The notes below the pieces were generated by a model. That model was not told the origin of the DNA. It ran no database searches and saw only the letters and a list, made by a program, of their open reading frames with translations. This document shows, in pieces, positions 56,112 to 63,498 of a DNA stretch of 64,000 nt (the stretch's first letter is position 1; each line of letters starts with the position of its first letter). This stretch comes from a virus. Made by a program: the position numbers and the translations under genes. The stretch spans positions 94,435-158,434 of IMG/VR virus record IMGVR_UViG_3300035703_000016; one strand, 5' to 3'.

Positions 56112-56618
56112 TTATTTTTTATCAAAGATCACAACAACCACATCGCAATCTCTTAACTCATTGATTATCATAGTCTTAACTCTACTCCAATCTCCACCAG
56201 CTAATCCGCATCCTATTTGAGGTAGTCCAATTGTTTTGCCTTTAAATTGTATATTCATTTTTCTTAAACATAAAGCTAAAGCTTCATAATCAAGAGGAGG
56301 ACCATCTCTAAACCCATAATGATTTTGAGTATAGGCATTTACAACTATAACCTCTGGATCGTTAGCGTTATTTTTAAAATCTAAAGTAGACCAAGTTGAA
56401 TTTTTTCCTAAAACTATAGTTTCATAGTCTATATTTCCTAGTTTATGAGCTGTAGGACCCCAAGTTTCCATCTCAAATTTATCACAACCAAACGCCTTAG
56501 CCATAAGAGGCGCTATACCGGCTCCCATATTAGATTGACAATTGCAACCATGAGCAATTACATTAAATTCTCCTTTTTTTGCTAGATTAATAAGATCCCC
56601 TTTAATTTCTTTATACAT
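56112..56618 (-). CDS. Macro domain protein (ADP-ribose-1''-phosphate type)
   Basis: A 168-aa protein that is a single macro domain. VIAHGCNCQSNMGAGIAPLMAKAFG (residues 20-44) holds the ADP-ribose loop and VVNAYTQNHYGF (93-104) and IGLPQIGCGLAGGDW (129-143) complete the site, as in the Poa1/Appr-1''-phosphatase group. It would remove the phosphate from ADP-ribose-1''-phosphate, a by-product of tRNA 2'-phosphate transfer, or de-modify targets. It fits with the RNA ligase and cREC genes. Confidence 0.9.
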   Translation of the reverse strand: MYKEIKGDLINLAKKGEFNVIAHGCNCQSNMGAGIAPLMAKAFGCDKFEMETWGPTAHKLGNIDYETIVLGKNSTWSTLDFKNNANDPEVIVVNAYTQNHYGFRDGPPLDYEALALCLRKMNIQFKGKTIGLPQIGCGLAGGDWSRVKTMIINELRDCDVVVVIFDKK

Positions 56619-56793
56619 TACGCTCTATATTATATAATTGATTACATCCAGTTTGTAAATTTATAAATTAGAATTTATAAATTTTTACGATAAAAATCAT
56701 CACAACTGAAAAATGTCAAATATTGATGATATATACAATTTATAGTTGCTTTATTCAAATCTAATCAATTTAGCAAAACTAAAATGAGCTTGA

Positions 56794-56964
56794 CTATGAA
56801 TTATAGGAAATATATTTTTCATGAAGTTGTAAGTTAATTGGTATTTTGATATTTGTTGCAATGATATCTTTTAGTTCGCATAAAATATTAGTTCGGGCAT
56901 AATATAATTCAGAAGTAAAACCAACGTTCTTAAAAATATTAGGAGCAAAACTTATTTTTTTCAT
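56794..56964 (-). CDS. Small unknown protein
   Basis: A 56-aa ORF from ATG at 56964 (MKKISFAPNIFKNVGFTSEL, ending QLHEKYISYNS), helical. It explains most of the 56619-57019 gap. No family recognised. Confidence 0.55.
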   Translation of the reverse strand: MKKISFAPNIFKNVGFTSELYYARTNILCELKDIIATNIKIPINLQLHEKYISYNS

Positions 56965-57019
56965 GATCTACATTTTAATAAATCTACTTTTAATGTATTT
57001 TATTTTTCTTTTTGGAAAT

Positions 57020-57301
57020 TTAAATTTTACTTAGATTTTGTATTTTTTCTTCATAGTCTGCTCTGTTAGGTCGGCTATAGTTGCCGTCACCTCTGCATAT
57101 ACCGTTCCTAAAACCATCTCGCCAACCGCTAGTGTATGCCTCTTTCATCAACTCATACACCACACCAGCCATTACCATTTGTTGCCGAATTTGGTTCTGT
57201 AAGGCACTAGGTGGGAGTAACTCCTCGTACGGTTGATTGTGGGCTTGTTTTAGCTTATTTACAAGCAATTCAGCTAGTTTTGTTTGTTGGAGGTGTGTCA
57301 T
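57020..57301 (-). CDS. Unknown small protein, higher GC
   Basis: A 93-aa helical protein (LLVNKLKQAHNQPYEELLPP...AYTSGWRDGFRNG). Noticeably higher GC than most of the window. Part of a three-gene minus-strand set (57020-58053) that looks newly acquired. Confidence 0.7.
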   Translation of the reverse strand: MTHLQQTKLAELLVNKLKQAHNQPYEELLPPSALQNQIRQQMVMAGVVYELMKEAYTSGWRDGFRNGICRGDGNYSRPNRADYEEKIQNLSKI

Positions 57302-57304
57302 AAT

Positions 57305-57454
57305 TTACATAGTATGGCGTACCTGCCAGTAAGGTTGTGATGTTCTAAAACATTGTTGGGTTAGGTGACTTAAAACGATTCCAAGCATGTCAAATTTATA
57401 ATCGGATATTAAATACCTATGTTTTTTTGCTATTTTCAAAAATCTTTGTTTCAT
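57305..57454 (-). CDS. Small unknown protein
   Basis: A 49-aa ORF (MKQRFLKIAKKHRYLISDYK, ending WQVRHTM), overlapping the ASCH-like gene stop by 4 nt (ATGA) and ending 3 nt before the next ATG. Coupling supports a real gene. Confidence 0.6.
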   Translation of the reverse strand: MKQRFLKIAKKHRYLISDYKFDMLGIVLSHLTQQCFRTSQPYWQVRHTM

Positions 57455-58053
57455 ATATTTTCAATTTTATAGTACCAAATAAAGTGATTGTTATCCCATG
57501 CGGATTGACCTAATTTTGCAACTATGTGCTGTCTGAAATATCCTGTTAGGTTTGTTGTGTTCTTGTAATTTTCATCATATCCTAAAATAGAACGTATATT
57601 GTCAAATGATACATCATACACCCTCACCGCCTCACAACTTACAATCTTAAATCGTGTACGTGCTGCTGATTTTGGCATGGTAACGGGTGATTGCCAACCA
57701 ACATTTAACCATTCTTCATAAGTCCACTCTGTACCAACATTATCGTCTGCCTTATAGTCGTATTGTATCTCGTCAACCTTTGCCCACGTTTCCCTAACAT
57801 ACACCTCCTGACCGAGTGCGTAGGATACAATATCCATAAGCGTTAAATACTCTCCATTAGTATCGTATGCGTTATTCTCATTTGTATCAACTAAAGAATA
57901 ACATGTTGGGTCTTTTTGCCGTCCCCCTTGCAATTCGATACGCTTACACCACTTAGGTAACTTCATAGCTACCACTATAGCACTTTGCGTACCGTTGTGC
58001 AGGTTTAAAGCCTCGCTGCTATTGGCTATGTATGAGTTACGCATGTGTATCAA
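57451..58053 (-). CDS. ASCH/PUA-like protein
   Basis: A 200-aa protein. GQEVYVRETWAKVDEI (about 82-97), SPVTMPKSAARTRFKIVSCEAVRVYDVS (about 122-149) and AWDNNHFIWYYKI near the end match a phage PUA/ASCH-like family that often has LRETWA...MPxxASR...NPWVW. Such folds bind RNA or modified bases. An AUG at residue 4 is an alternative start. Higher GC than neighbours. Confidence 0.75.
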   Translation of the reverse strand: MIHMRNSYIANSSEALNLHNGTQSAIVVAMKLPKWCKRIELQGGRQKDPTCYSLVDTNENNAYDTNGEYLTLMDIVSYALGQEVYVRETWAKVDEIQYDYKADDNVGTEWTYEEWLNVGWQSPVTMPKSAARTRFKIVSCEAVRVYDVSFDNIRSILGYDENYKNTTNLTGYFRQHIVAKLGQSAWDNNHFIWYYKIENI

Positions 58054-58468
58054 GTTTTTTTAAGTATAAGATCAACTCCTGCCGATAATGCAAGGTCGTG
58101 TGTGTTCCATTATTTTCTTAAATTTAATCATTTTTTGAGAATTTAGATTCCCTATTCCTTAAGTAGTAGAATAAATATTTTTTTCATGTGAATCTAATTT
58201 TCTCCCCGGGTCGATAATCACATTTTTTATAATATAAGAGAAAAACTGGATATGGAAAATCATAGCATATATTTTTTGGAGAGAGTGGAGAAATTCCCCG
58301 GTGTGTGAAAAACCTTTAGCGACCAGGCCCCCTGCCACCAAGCTCCCAGCACCATAAAACCAGACTCCTAGTAATTTGCCAGCATTATGCTTGTGACTCG
58401 CTAATAAAATTTTAAAAATAAAAAAGAGGAGTTGTTAGCTCCTCTCTTCTAAACCAAACAAACGTCTT
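58054..58468. other. Intergenic region with GC-rich patch
   Basis: Over 400 nt without a convincing gene. From about 58190 to 58390 the GC content is clearly above the surroundings (patches CTCCCCGGGTCG, CAGGCCCCCTGCCACC). A 60-codon minus-strand frame at 58159..58341 exists, but I do not trust it. It could be an imported piece or a structured RNA. Confidence 0.35.
58421..58447 (-). terminator. Terminator hairpin
   Basis: Stem AGAGGAG/CTCCTCT (58425-58431 with 58439-58445) followed on the minus strand by a T run. It ends the transcript of the 58469..59890 gene. Confidence 0.7.
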
Positions 58469-59890
58469 CTACTTACTGTGTTTTTTCAACAAGTCATTCA
58501 ATTCTTGTATAAATAATTCTCTGTTCTTTAGATTGCTCTCATTGATTATTGGCATTAGTGAATGACTATTATTCTTACATTTAACACTCTCTATTGCAAT
58601 CCATAAGTCAGATGTATCACTTATTAATCCAGCAAGTCTTCCGTTTATCTCCTTAATCTTTTCTATGTGTCTGTCGCCAATAAAAAAGTTTTCTTTTCTA
58701 TAAGTCCAACCATTGTCAATTGAGTATCCATAAAACCACTTGTGCTCATTATTATTTAAGAAGTCGGCTAATAGCTTATGTCCTACTTTGATTGGAGATT
58801 CTACTAATTCAAAGCAATCTCTTGGGTGACAGTAAATTTTTCCTTTTAAGTCTAGGAATGAATTTGGTCCAAATTTATCAAGCTGACCGTTATGTCCTAT
58901 ACTAGTTATTTCATATTCTTCACCTACAGTTAGTCCGTCCAGTTTAAAGAAACAGTCTCTATCATAGATATTACTCTTAAACGTTACTAGTTTAACCTTG
59001 TCACCTACTTTGAATGATGGATTGTTTACTACCATAGTCTCTTCTTTCTTATATTCTTTTACTACTTCAAATCTATGGGCATATGTTCCTGAGTCTGAAA
59101 CGATTCCATTATCGAATGTTTCAAGTCTAAAAAACTTTGTATTATTACCTCTTACCTCATAGTCCATTGCTCTATACAGTTTTCCTACTGTAAGTCTGTC
59201 TGTATATCCTTCTGTATGATTATTTTTACATTTAACAACGTATGGCCACTCAGCAGTTGGTTCTAGCTCCGTTTCTTTTTGAACTAGTTTAAAACAATCA
59301 GCCGCTAAATTAAATTTACACTTACCCTCTTTTATTTGTACCCATTGTATTTTAAGTCTAGAAGAGAGAGAATCGCTTATAACATCTAGAAATGACTTTG
59401 ATATTGTGTAGATATTGCCAGGAATTAATCCGTCTTTTTCTGCAGCATAGTCTGATTCTTTGTAATCACTATTTGAATTTGGAACATATATCACTCTATC
59501 TCCAACTTTAAATGGCGGTTCTGTCTCTTTTTCTACTAATTTCCCTGCTCTATTACCTGTTATAATACTACACTCGGTCTGGTATTTTACAATTTTCTCT
59601 TTCATCTTTGTCTTGTCATGGTTAGTACCTTTATATCCTCTTGCTATTTCTAGCGCATTTAGGGTACACCAAGTTGGTATATGATAGATTACTCGCCAAA
59701 TTCCTCTTGACGTATTGGATACAAATCCAGCGCTTCTGAGATATGTTCTATAGCTGTTTATCCTATAGTTAGGTTGATATTGGTCTTTATATCCCTCTGC
59801 TTTCATATAAGAATGAAACTGAGTAGTAGTAAATGTAGTGCCTACTGGGTGACTATTAATAAATTCTACGACTGTTTGATAAATATTCAT
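58469..59890 (-). CDS. Multi-domain KVGD/SH3-like protein
   Basis: A 473-aa protein. Residues 1-75 look like a winged-helix DNA/RNA-binding domain (TVVEFINSHPVGTTFTTTQFHSYMKAEGY...SNTSRGIWRV). Then come repeated ~65-residue barrels each beginning KVGDRVIYV, then ...YTDRLTVGKLYRAM, then FKVGDKVKLVTF, each closing with a 'CFKLV/CFELV' strand. KOW/SH3-like barrels bind nucleic acid or protein. A 29-nt promoter element lies upstream. Function unknown. Confidence 0.75.
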   Translation of the reverse strand: MNIYQTVVEFINSHPVGTTFTTTQFHSYMKAEGYKDQYQPNYRINSYRTYLRSAGFVSNTSRGIWRVIYHIPTWCTLNALEIARGYKGTNHDKTKMKEKIVKYQTECSIITGNRAGKLVEKETEPPFKVGDRVIYVPNSNSDYKESDYAAEKDGLIPGNIYTISKSFLDVISDSLSSRLKIQWVQIKEGKCKFNLAADCFKLVQKETELEPTAEWPYVVKCKNNHTEGYTDRLTVGKLYRAMDYEVRGNNTKFFRLETFDNGIVSDSGTYAHRFEVVKEYKKEETMVVNNPSFKVGDKVKLVTFKSNIYDRDCFFKLDGLTVGEEYEITSIGHNGQLDKFGPNSFLDLKGKIYCHPRDCFELVESPIKVGHKLLADFLNNNEHKWFYGYSIDNGWTYRKENFFIGDRHIEKIKEINGRLAGLISDTSDLWIAIESVKCKNNSHSLMPIINESNLKNRELFIQELNDLLKKHSK

Positions 59891-59928
59891 GTTGTTTGTT
59901 GTTTAGTGAATCAATATTCTATTGCTTC

Positions 59929-59957
59929 TTTGTAAATCTAATGAAAATTATTGACAA
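59929..59957 (-). promoter_or_regulatory. 29-nt element
   Basis: TTGTCAA-N10-TAGATTTACAAA, 38 nt before the ATG at 59890. Confidence 0.6.
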
Positions 59958-60004
59958 TAAAAAGTTTTTTTCAGATATTCTATTTTCAACGATATCATAT
60001 ATGT

Positions 60005-60427
60005 TTAATTGATGTTACTACAATCACTACAATCATTGCAATAACTGCAATAATTACAAGAACTGCAAGAAATGCAATTATGACAATAACTGCAATAATT
60101 ACAAGAACTACAATCACTACAATAACTACAATCACTACAAGAACTACAAGAACTACAATCACTACAATCACTACAATCATTGCAATAACGACAAGAACTA
60201 CAATAACGACAAGAACTACAATAACTGCAATCATTGCAATCATTGCAATAACGGCAATTATGGCAATTATGGCAATAACTGCAGTTACTGCAATTCCAAC
60301 ATCCTTTATTAGTAGAATTGTCATCTACATAATTAGGATTATTTTTTGCAAAATTAGGCGATACGCCGTTTACTAATTTGTTTGTTCTGTTTATAAACTC
60401 TGAATAGGAATCAAAAATCTGTGTCAT
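60005..60427 (-). CDS. Cys-X-X repeat protein 1
   Basis: A 140-aa protein. After a 40-residue ordinary N-terminus (MTQIFDSYSEFINRTNKLVNG) nearly every third residue is Cys (CxxCxxC...) for about 33 turns, with Ser, Asn, Asp and Tyr between. DNA repeats in 9-nt steps. It could bind many metal ions, or be a stacked solenoid like pentapeptide proteins. It has its own 29-nt promoter element 24 nt upstream, so it is expressed on purpose. 124 bp of it are identical to 63874-63997. Confidence 0.75.
   Translation of the reverse strand: MTQIFDSYSEFINRTNKLVNGVSPNFAKNNPNYVDDNSTNKGCWNCSNCSYCHNCHNCRYCNDCNDCSYCSSCRYCSSCRYCNDCSDCSDCSSCSSCSDCSYCSDCSSCNYCSYCHNCISCSSCNYCSYCNDCSDCSNIN
60017..60140. repeat. 124-bp identical repeat, copy 1
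   Basis: Identical base for base to 63874-63997 (offset 3857). Both copies encode Cys-X-X turns in the same frame on the minus strand. Confidence 0.9.
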
Positions 60428-60451
60428 ATTGCTTTGTTTGTTGTTTGGTAT

Positions 60452-60480
60452 ACTGTAAATCTACTAAAAATTATTGACAA
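60452..60480 (-). promoter_or_regulatory. 29-nt element
   Basis: TTGTCAA-N10-TAGATTTACAGT, 24 nt before the Cys-repeat protein 1 ATG. Confidence 0.6.
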
Positions 60481-60600
60481 TAAAAATTTTTTTCAGATAT
60501 TCTTTTTCTTCATTTATAGAACTAGTTATTTCTGGTTTAATCAACAAATATATCAAATTAACTACTAATAAAGAATAATTAGTTTCGAGTAAAAATAAAA

Positions 60601-60625
60601 AAAGAGGAGCACTTAACTCCTCTTT
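60601..60625 (-). terminator. Terminator hairpin
   Basis: 9-bp stem AAAGAGGAG (60601-60609) with CTCCTCTTT (60617-60625), T-rich on the minus-strand 3' side. It ends the 60652..61365 transcript. Confidence 0.7.
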
Positions 60626-60651
60626 GTCTATTATATTAATTAAATTATGTT

Positions 60652-61365
60652 CTATTTAGATTCTATTGCAATTACCCAATGTTCTCCCTCTTTTACTACG
60701 CTTACATCCTTTACATCTTTCCCAGATACTACTATGCACCTGTCACGTTTTGCTTCATCTGACACCATGCCGCGTCCAATCGTCAATGTTACATCTTTAC
60801 CAGGTTCTGGAGTTACTCCATAAGTTCCAAGATTTAAAGTGTTCTTTCTAACATCTCCAGATGAATTAATTAACTGTATGTATCTTGGACCAAACAATTC
60901 TGGATATTGAGTAGAGATTTTGTTTTTCCACTCTGTGTCTGCTGCCGAATGAGCTTTTCTAATAAACTCTTCTGATACTTCCACTATACTAGGTAGAATT
61001 GTCTTTAAAAATTTATTACTGATAGGAGTACCGTCTAAATTAGTTACATTGTCATTTACCCAGTCAGAAGAGCGATCTAAAGCATCGCAAAATTCTCCAT
61101 AAGTAACATTATAAACGTCTTTTACTATATGTGGTTTTGTCCAGCAATTTCCACTTTCTATAGACACTAACATAATTGAATTAATAGCTGATCGAGCAAT
61201 GATATACTCACCCATATCACTGATTTTTAATCTGTCTCCCACTTTTAAAGTGGTCTCTTTTGGGAATAATTCTGGAAATTCTCTTTCAATCTTCCGTTTC
61301 CAATCTTTACAAGCGATTGCATGTCTGTCTAATACAAATTGCGATGGTGTTTTGAATGATTTCAT
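60652..61365 (-). CDS. KVGD-type protein with internal duplication
   Basis: A 237-aa protein. Two copies of a helix pair: FVLDRHAIACKDWKRKIEREFPELFP (residues 10-35) and FIRKAHSAADTEWKNKISTQYPELFG (134-159). The first is followed by LKVGDRLKISDMGEYIIA, an SH3-like barrel start. Family unknown; same style as the 58469 and 62362 proteins. Confidence 0.7.
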   Translation of the reverse strand: MKSFKTPSQFVLDRHAIACKDWKRKIEREFPELFPKETTLKVGDRLKISDMGEYIIARSAINSIMLVSIESGNCWTKPHIVKDVYNVTYGEFCDALDRSSDWVNDNVTNLDGTPISNKFLKTILPSIVEVSEEFIRKAHSAADTEWKNKISTQYPELFGPRYIQLINSSGDVRKNTLNLGTYGVTPEPGKDVTLTIGRGMVSDEAKRDRCIVVSGKDVKDVSVVKEGEHWVIAIESK

Positions 61366-61388
61366 AGTCTTTATTGATTTTTGTTTGT

Positions 61389-61417
61389 CAATTAAAAGTA
61401 CTAAAAATTATTGAAAG
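61389..61417 (-). promoter_or_regulatory. 29-nt element, weak copy
   Basis: CTTTCAA-N10-TACTTTTAATTG, 23 nt before the ATG at 61365. Same length and position as the good copies, but with several changes. Confidence 0.35.
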
Positions 61418-61441
61418 TAAAAAATTTATTTTGAGATATTT

Positions 61442-61681
61442 TTATTTTAACTGTGATTGTAAGTGTTCTATAAGTTGTTTTATCTCTGTCTGGTCCAAAT
61501 ATATTATAAGACTATCTCTTGTAAATCTATCCATTAAAGATAATTCAAGACTATCGATTGAGGGCGCATTAGAATTACCGGCTACACGCGGTAATACATA
61601 TCCTACTTCTAATATACTATGGTTATGCTCTATACTTAAAGTTTGATATTCTGTGTCTACTCCTAATAAGCTTGTTGACAT
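61442..61681 (-). CDS. Unknown small protein
   Basis: A 79-aa acidic protein (LGVDTEYQTLSIEHNHSILEVGYVLPRVAG; C-terminal helix TEIKQLIEHLQSQLK). No family recognised. A 29-nt element lies 46 nt upstream. Confidence 0.65.
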   Translation of the reverse strand: MSTSLLGVDTEYQTLSIEHNHSILEVGYVLPRVAGNSNAPSIDSLELSLMDRFTRDSLIIYLDQTEIKQLIEHLQSQLK

Positions 61682-61727
61682 AACTAATTATTTGTTGTTT
61701 GAAGAGACATTCATTATTGATTGTCTC

Positions 61728-61756
61728 ATTGTAAATCTACACAAAATAATCGACAC
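61728..61756 (-). promoter_or_regulatory. 29-nt element
   Basis: GTGTCGA-N10-TAGATTTACAAT, 46 nt before the ATG at 61681. Confidence 0.55.
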
Positions 61757-61768
61757 TAAAAAGTTTTT

Positions 61769-62299
61769 CTATAGATTTATTTTTTCTTCATATAGTCTAC
61801 CGTCTTCATAAAACAAGATACCTTGTTTAAATATGGAAATTTTAGCATACTCATCTGTTTCAATCTCCTTTGCAAATCCCTCTATTAAAAGCATATATGC
61901 TGCTTTTAAATTATCTAAGTACTCAGATTTTAACTCATCTACAGTTTGTCCATATTCTAGCATGTCTGAAACACTCGGTCCTACACTACCATTTTCCAGT
62001 TCATCCAGATCGTCTAAAAATTCTCTTGCGATAGAATATATGGTTGAATCAATTTCTGTAGCAGAAACGATGCCCAGGGCGCTCTCTTTTGCGTTTATAC
62101 AGAATTTAGCAACTATGTTTGACGGATTAAGCTGATATTCTGATATATCAATACCTAACATATCACGTCCATCTATTATAACTTGCTCTCTCCAGCTAGT
62201 GGAATTAGATATTAATTTTTTTATACTGTAGATTGCTTTGGATTGAGCATCATTGTTTAGCTCATCAAATGTGTATATGTTCTGTGTGATTTTGTACAT
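61769..62299 (-). CDS. 'YTFDEL..DAQSKAI' family phage protein
   Basis: A 176-aa protein. Its front (TFDELNNDAQSKAIYSIKKLI, residues 9-29) matches a pattern common in phages and plasmids (YxFxELxxxAKxKAxE) of unknown role. The rest is helical and acidic (FLDDLDELENGSVGPSVSDML). The 29-nt element abuts its ATG, so a start further in is possible. Confidence 0.7.
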   Translation of the reverse strand: MYKITQNIYTFDELNNDAQSKAIYSIKKLISNSTSWREQVIIDGRDMLGIDISEYQLNPSNIVAKFCINAKESALGIVSATEIDSTIYSIAREFLDDLDELENGSVGPSVSDMLEYGQTVDELKSEYLDNLKAAYMLLIEGFAKEIETDEYAKISIFKQGILFYEDGRLYEEKINL

Positions 62300-62328
62300 G
62301 TTGTAAATTTAATTAAAAAAATTGACAC
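62300..62328 (-). promoter_or_regulatory. 29-nt element
   Basis: GTGTCAA-N10-TAAATTTACAAC directly before the ATG at 62299. Confidence 0.55.
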
Positions 62329-62361
62329 TAGAAAGAAAAATCTCAGGTATTTGTTTTCTTA

Positions 62362-63456
62362 CTATGATATCTCCGCTGCTTGGACTATTGATTCTAGTTG
62401 AGCAAGAGTAACTCCTACAGTACAACCTATATTGATAGTTGGAATATCTATAGGCCATCCGTATTTTGTTCCCATTTTTTGGATAGATTTTAGTTTAGCT
62501 ATCAGAGACTCGATATCTTTTAGCTGTATAATATTATTATCTACTTTGATAATTTTATTGCATATTTTTACGGTTTTAGATAAGTCTGATCCTATATTAA
62601 TGATTTGTTTTCTAGTATTTCTATGAAAATAGTCCTTTTCTGATTTTGAAGCATATCTAAAGTGAAAGTACGAATTTTGCCAACCCATATCATCAGTTAC
62701 ACTCGACATTATATCTTGACTTATAGAATCTATATTTCTTATATGATATATAATGTTAGGCCTTACTCTGACCGGCTGTCCTTTTAAATGTCTTGGAACT
62801 GTATCATAAAATTTATCAGAGCTCTCTATAACTACTATGTCGTCTTTCTGGAATCCAGAGAATAGACTTATTCCCTTTTGAGATATCAATAGCTCAGAGC
62901 CATCATAAAATCTAATTCCATATAGGATAGTATTTGAAAATGCAGGATGTCGACCAATATCAAATATAGTAGCGATTTTAAGATTCATCATTGAAAATGA
63001 GTCATTAAATTTAGTATTTTTAAAACCCATTTCTTTAAATACAGATGAATAAGTAGAGTAACATTCCAAAGCGTCAGTTATTATAACTCTATCGCCAACT
63101 TTATAAGACGAGCCTGGAATAGTATAACCTGATACTTGTCTTACTTCTATTGGGTCTGAAAACATAGAAGACTTTTTATAGTACAGTATCTCTGTTATTG
63201 TAGACATGTCTTTTGTTAAACAGTATACAGGAATTTTCTCTTTACCATAAAGATCGGTATTGTTTGCACAAATATACGTCTTAGAATCAGTATTAATTAA
63301 AATATAATTATACTCCATGTTATATGCTCCATCTTTGCTGTCTAAATCAATTGGAGCATGTCCATTCTCTTTTAGCATTGATACAAGAGCAGAAGCAAGT
63401 AATTTTACTTGAGTATTTATTAATGAAACGTAGAATAGTGTTGGTTGATTTGTCAT
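62362..63456 (-). CDS. KVGD-containing unknown protein
   Basis: A 364-aa protein. Residues 1-110 form an alpha/beta part (LLASALVSMLKENGHAPIDL; YNYILINTDSKTYICANNT). Around 120-260 lie SH3-like barrels (SYKVGDRVIITDALECYS; GFQKDDIVVIESSDKF). The C-terminus is helical. Related in style to the 58469 and 60652 proteins. Function unknown. Confidence 0.7.
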   Translation of the reverse strand: MTNQPTLFYVSLINTQVKLLASALVSMLKENGHAPIDLDSKDGAYNMEYNYILINTDSKTYICANNTDLYGKEKIPVYCLTKDMSTITEILYYKKSSMFSDPIEVRQVSGYTIPGSSYKVGDRVIITDALECYSTYSSVFKEMGFKNTKFNDSFSMMNLKIATIFDIGRHPAFSNTILYGIRFYDGSELLISQKGISLFSGFQKDDIVVIESSDKFYDTVPRHLKGQPVRVRPNIIYHIRNIDSISQDIMSSVTDDMGWQNSYFHFRYASKSEKDYFHRNTRKQIINIGSDLSKTVKICNKIIKVDNNIIQLKDIESLIAKLKSIQKMGTKYGWPIDIPTINIGCTVGVTLAQLESIVQAAEIS

Positions 63457-63498
63457 AACTTTGATTGATTATGCGTTTTGTTTAATAATTAGCAAATG

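Noticed and set aside
58159-58341. 60-aa minus-strand ORF
   Set aside because: Odd composition, no coupling to neighbours, and it lies in a GC-rich patch that may be foreign or RNA.
60000-60300. CRISPR-like array
   Set aside because: The repeats are 9-nt coding steps without spacers of constant length or a conserved repeat of 25-40 nt.
59951-60376. Plus-strand ORF of TITTI-type repeats
   Set aside because: It is the antisense shadow of the Cys-X-X repeat gene; the 29-nt promoter element and the normal N-terminus are on the minus strand.
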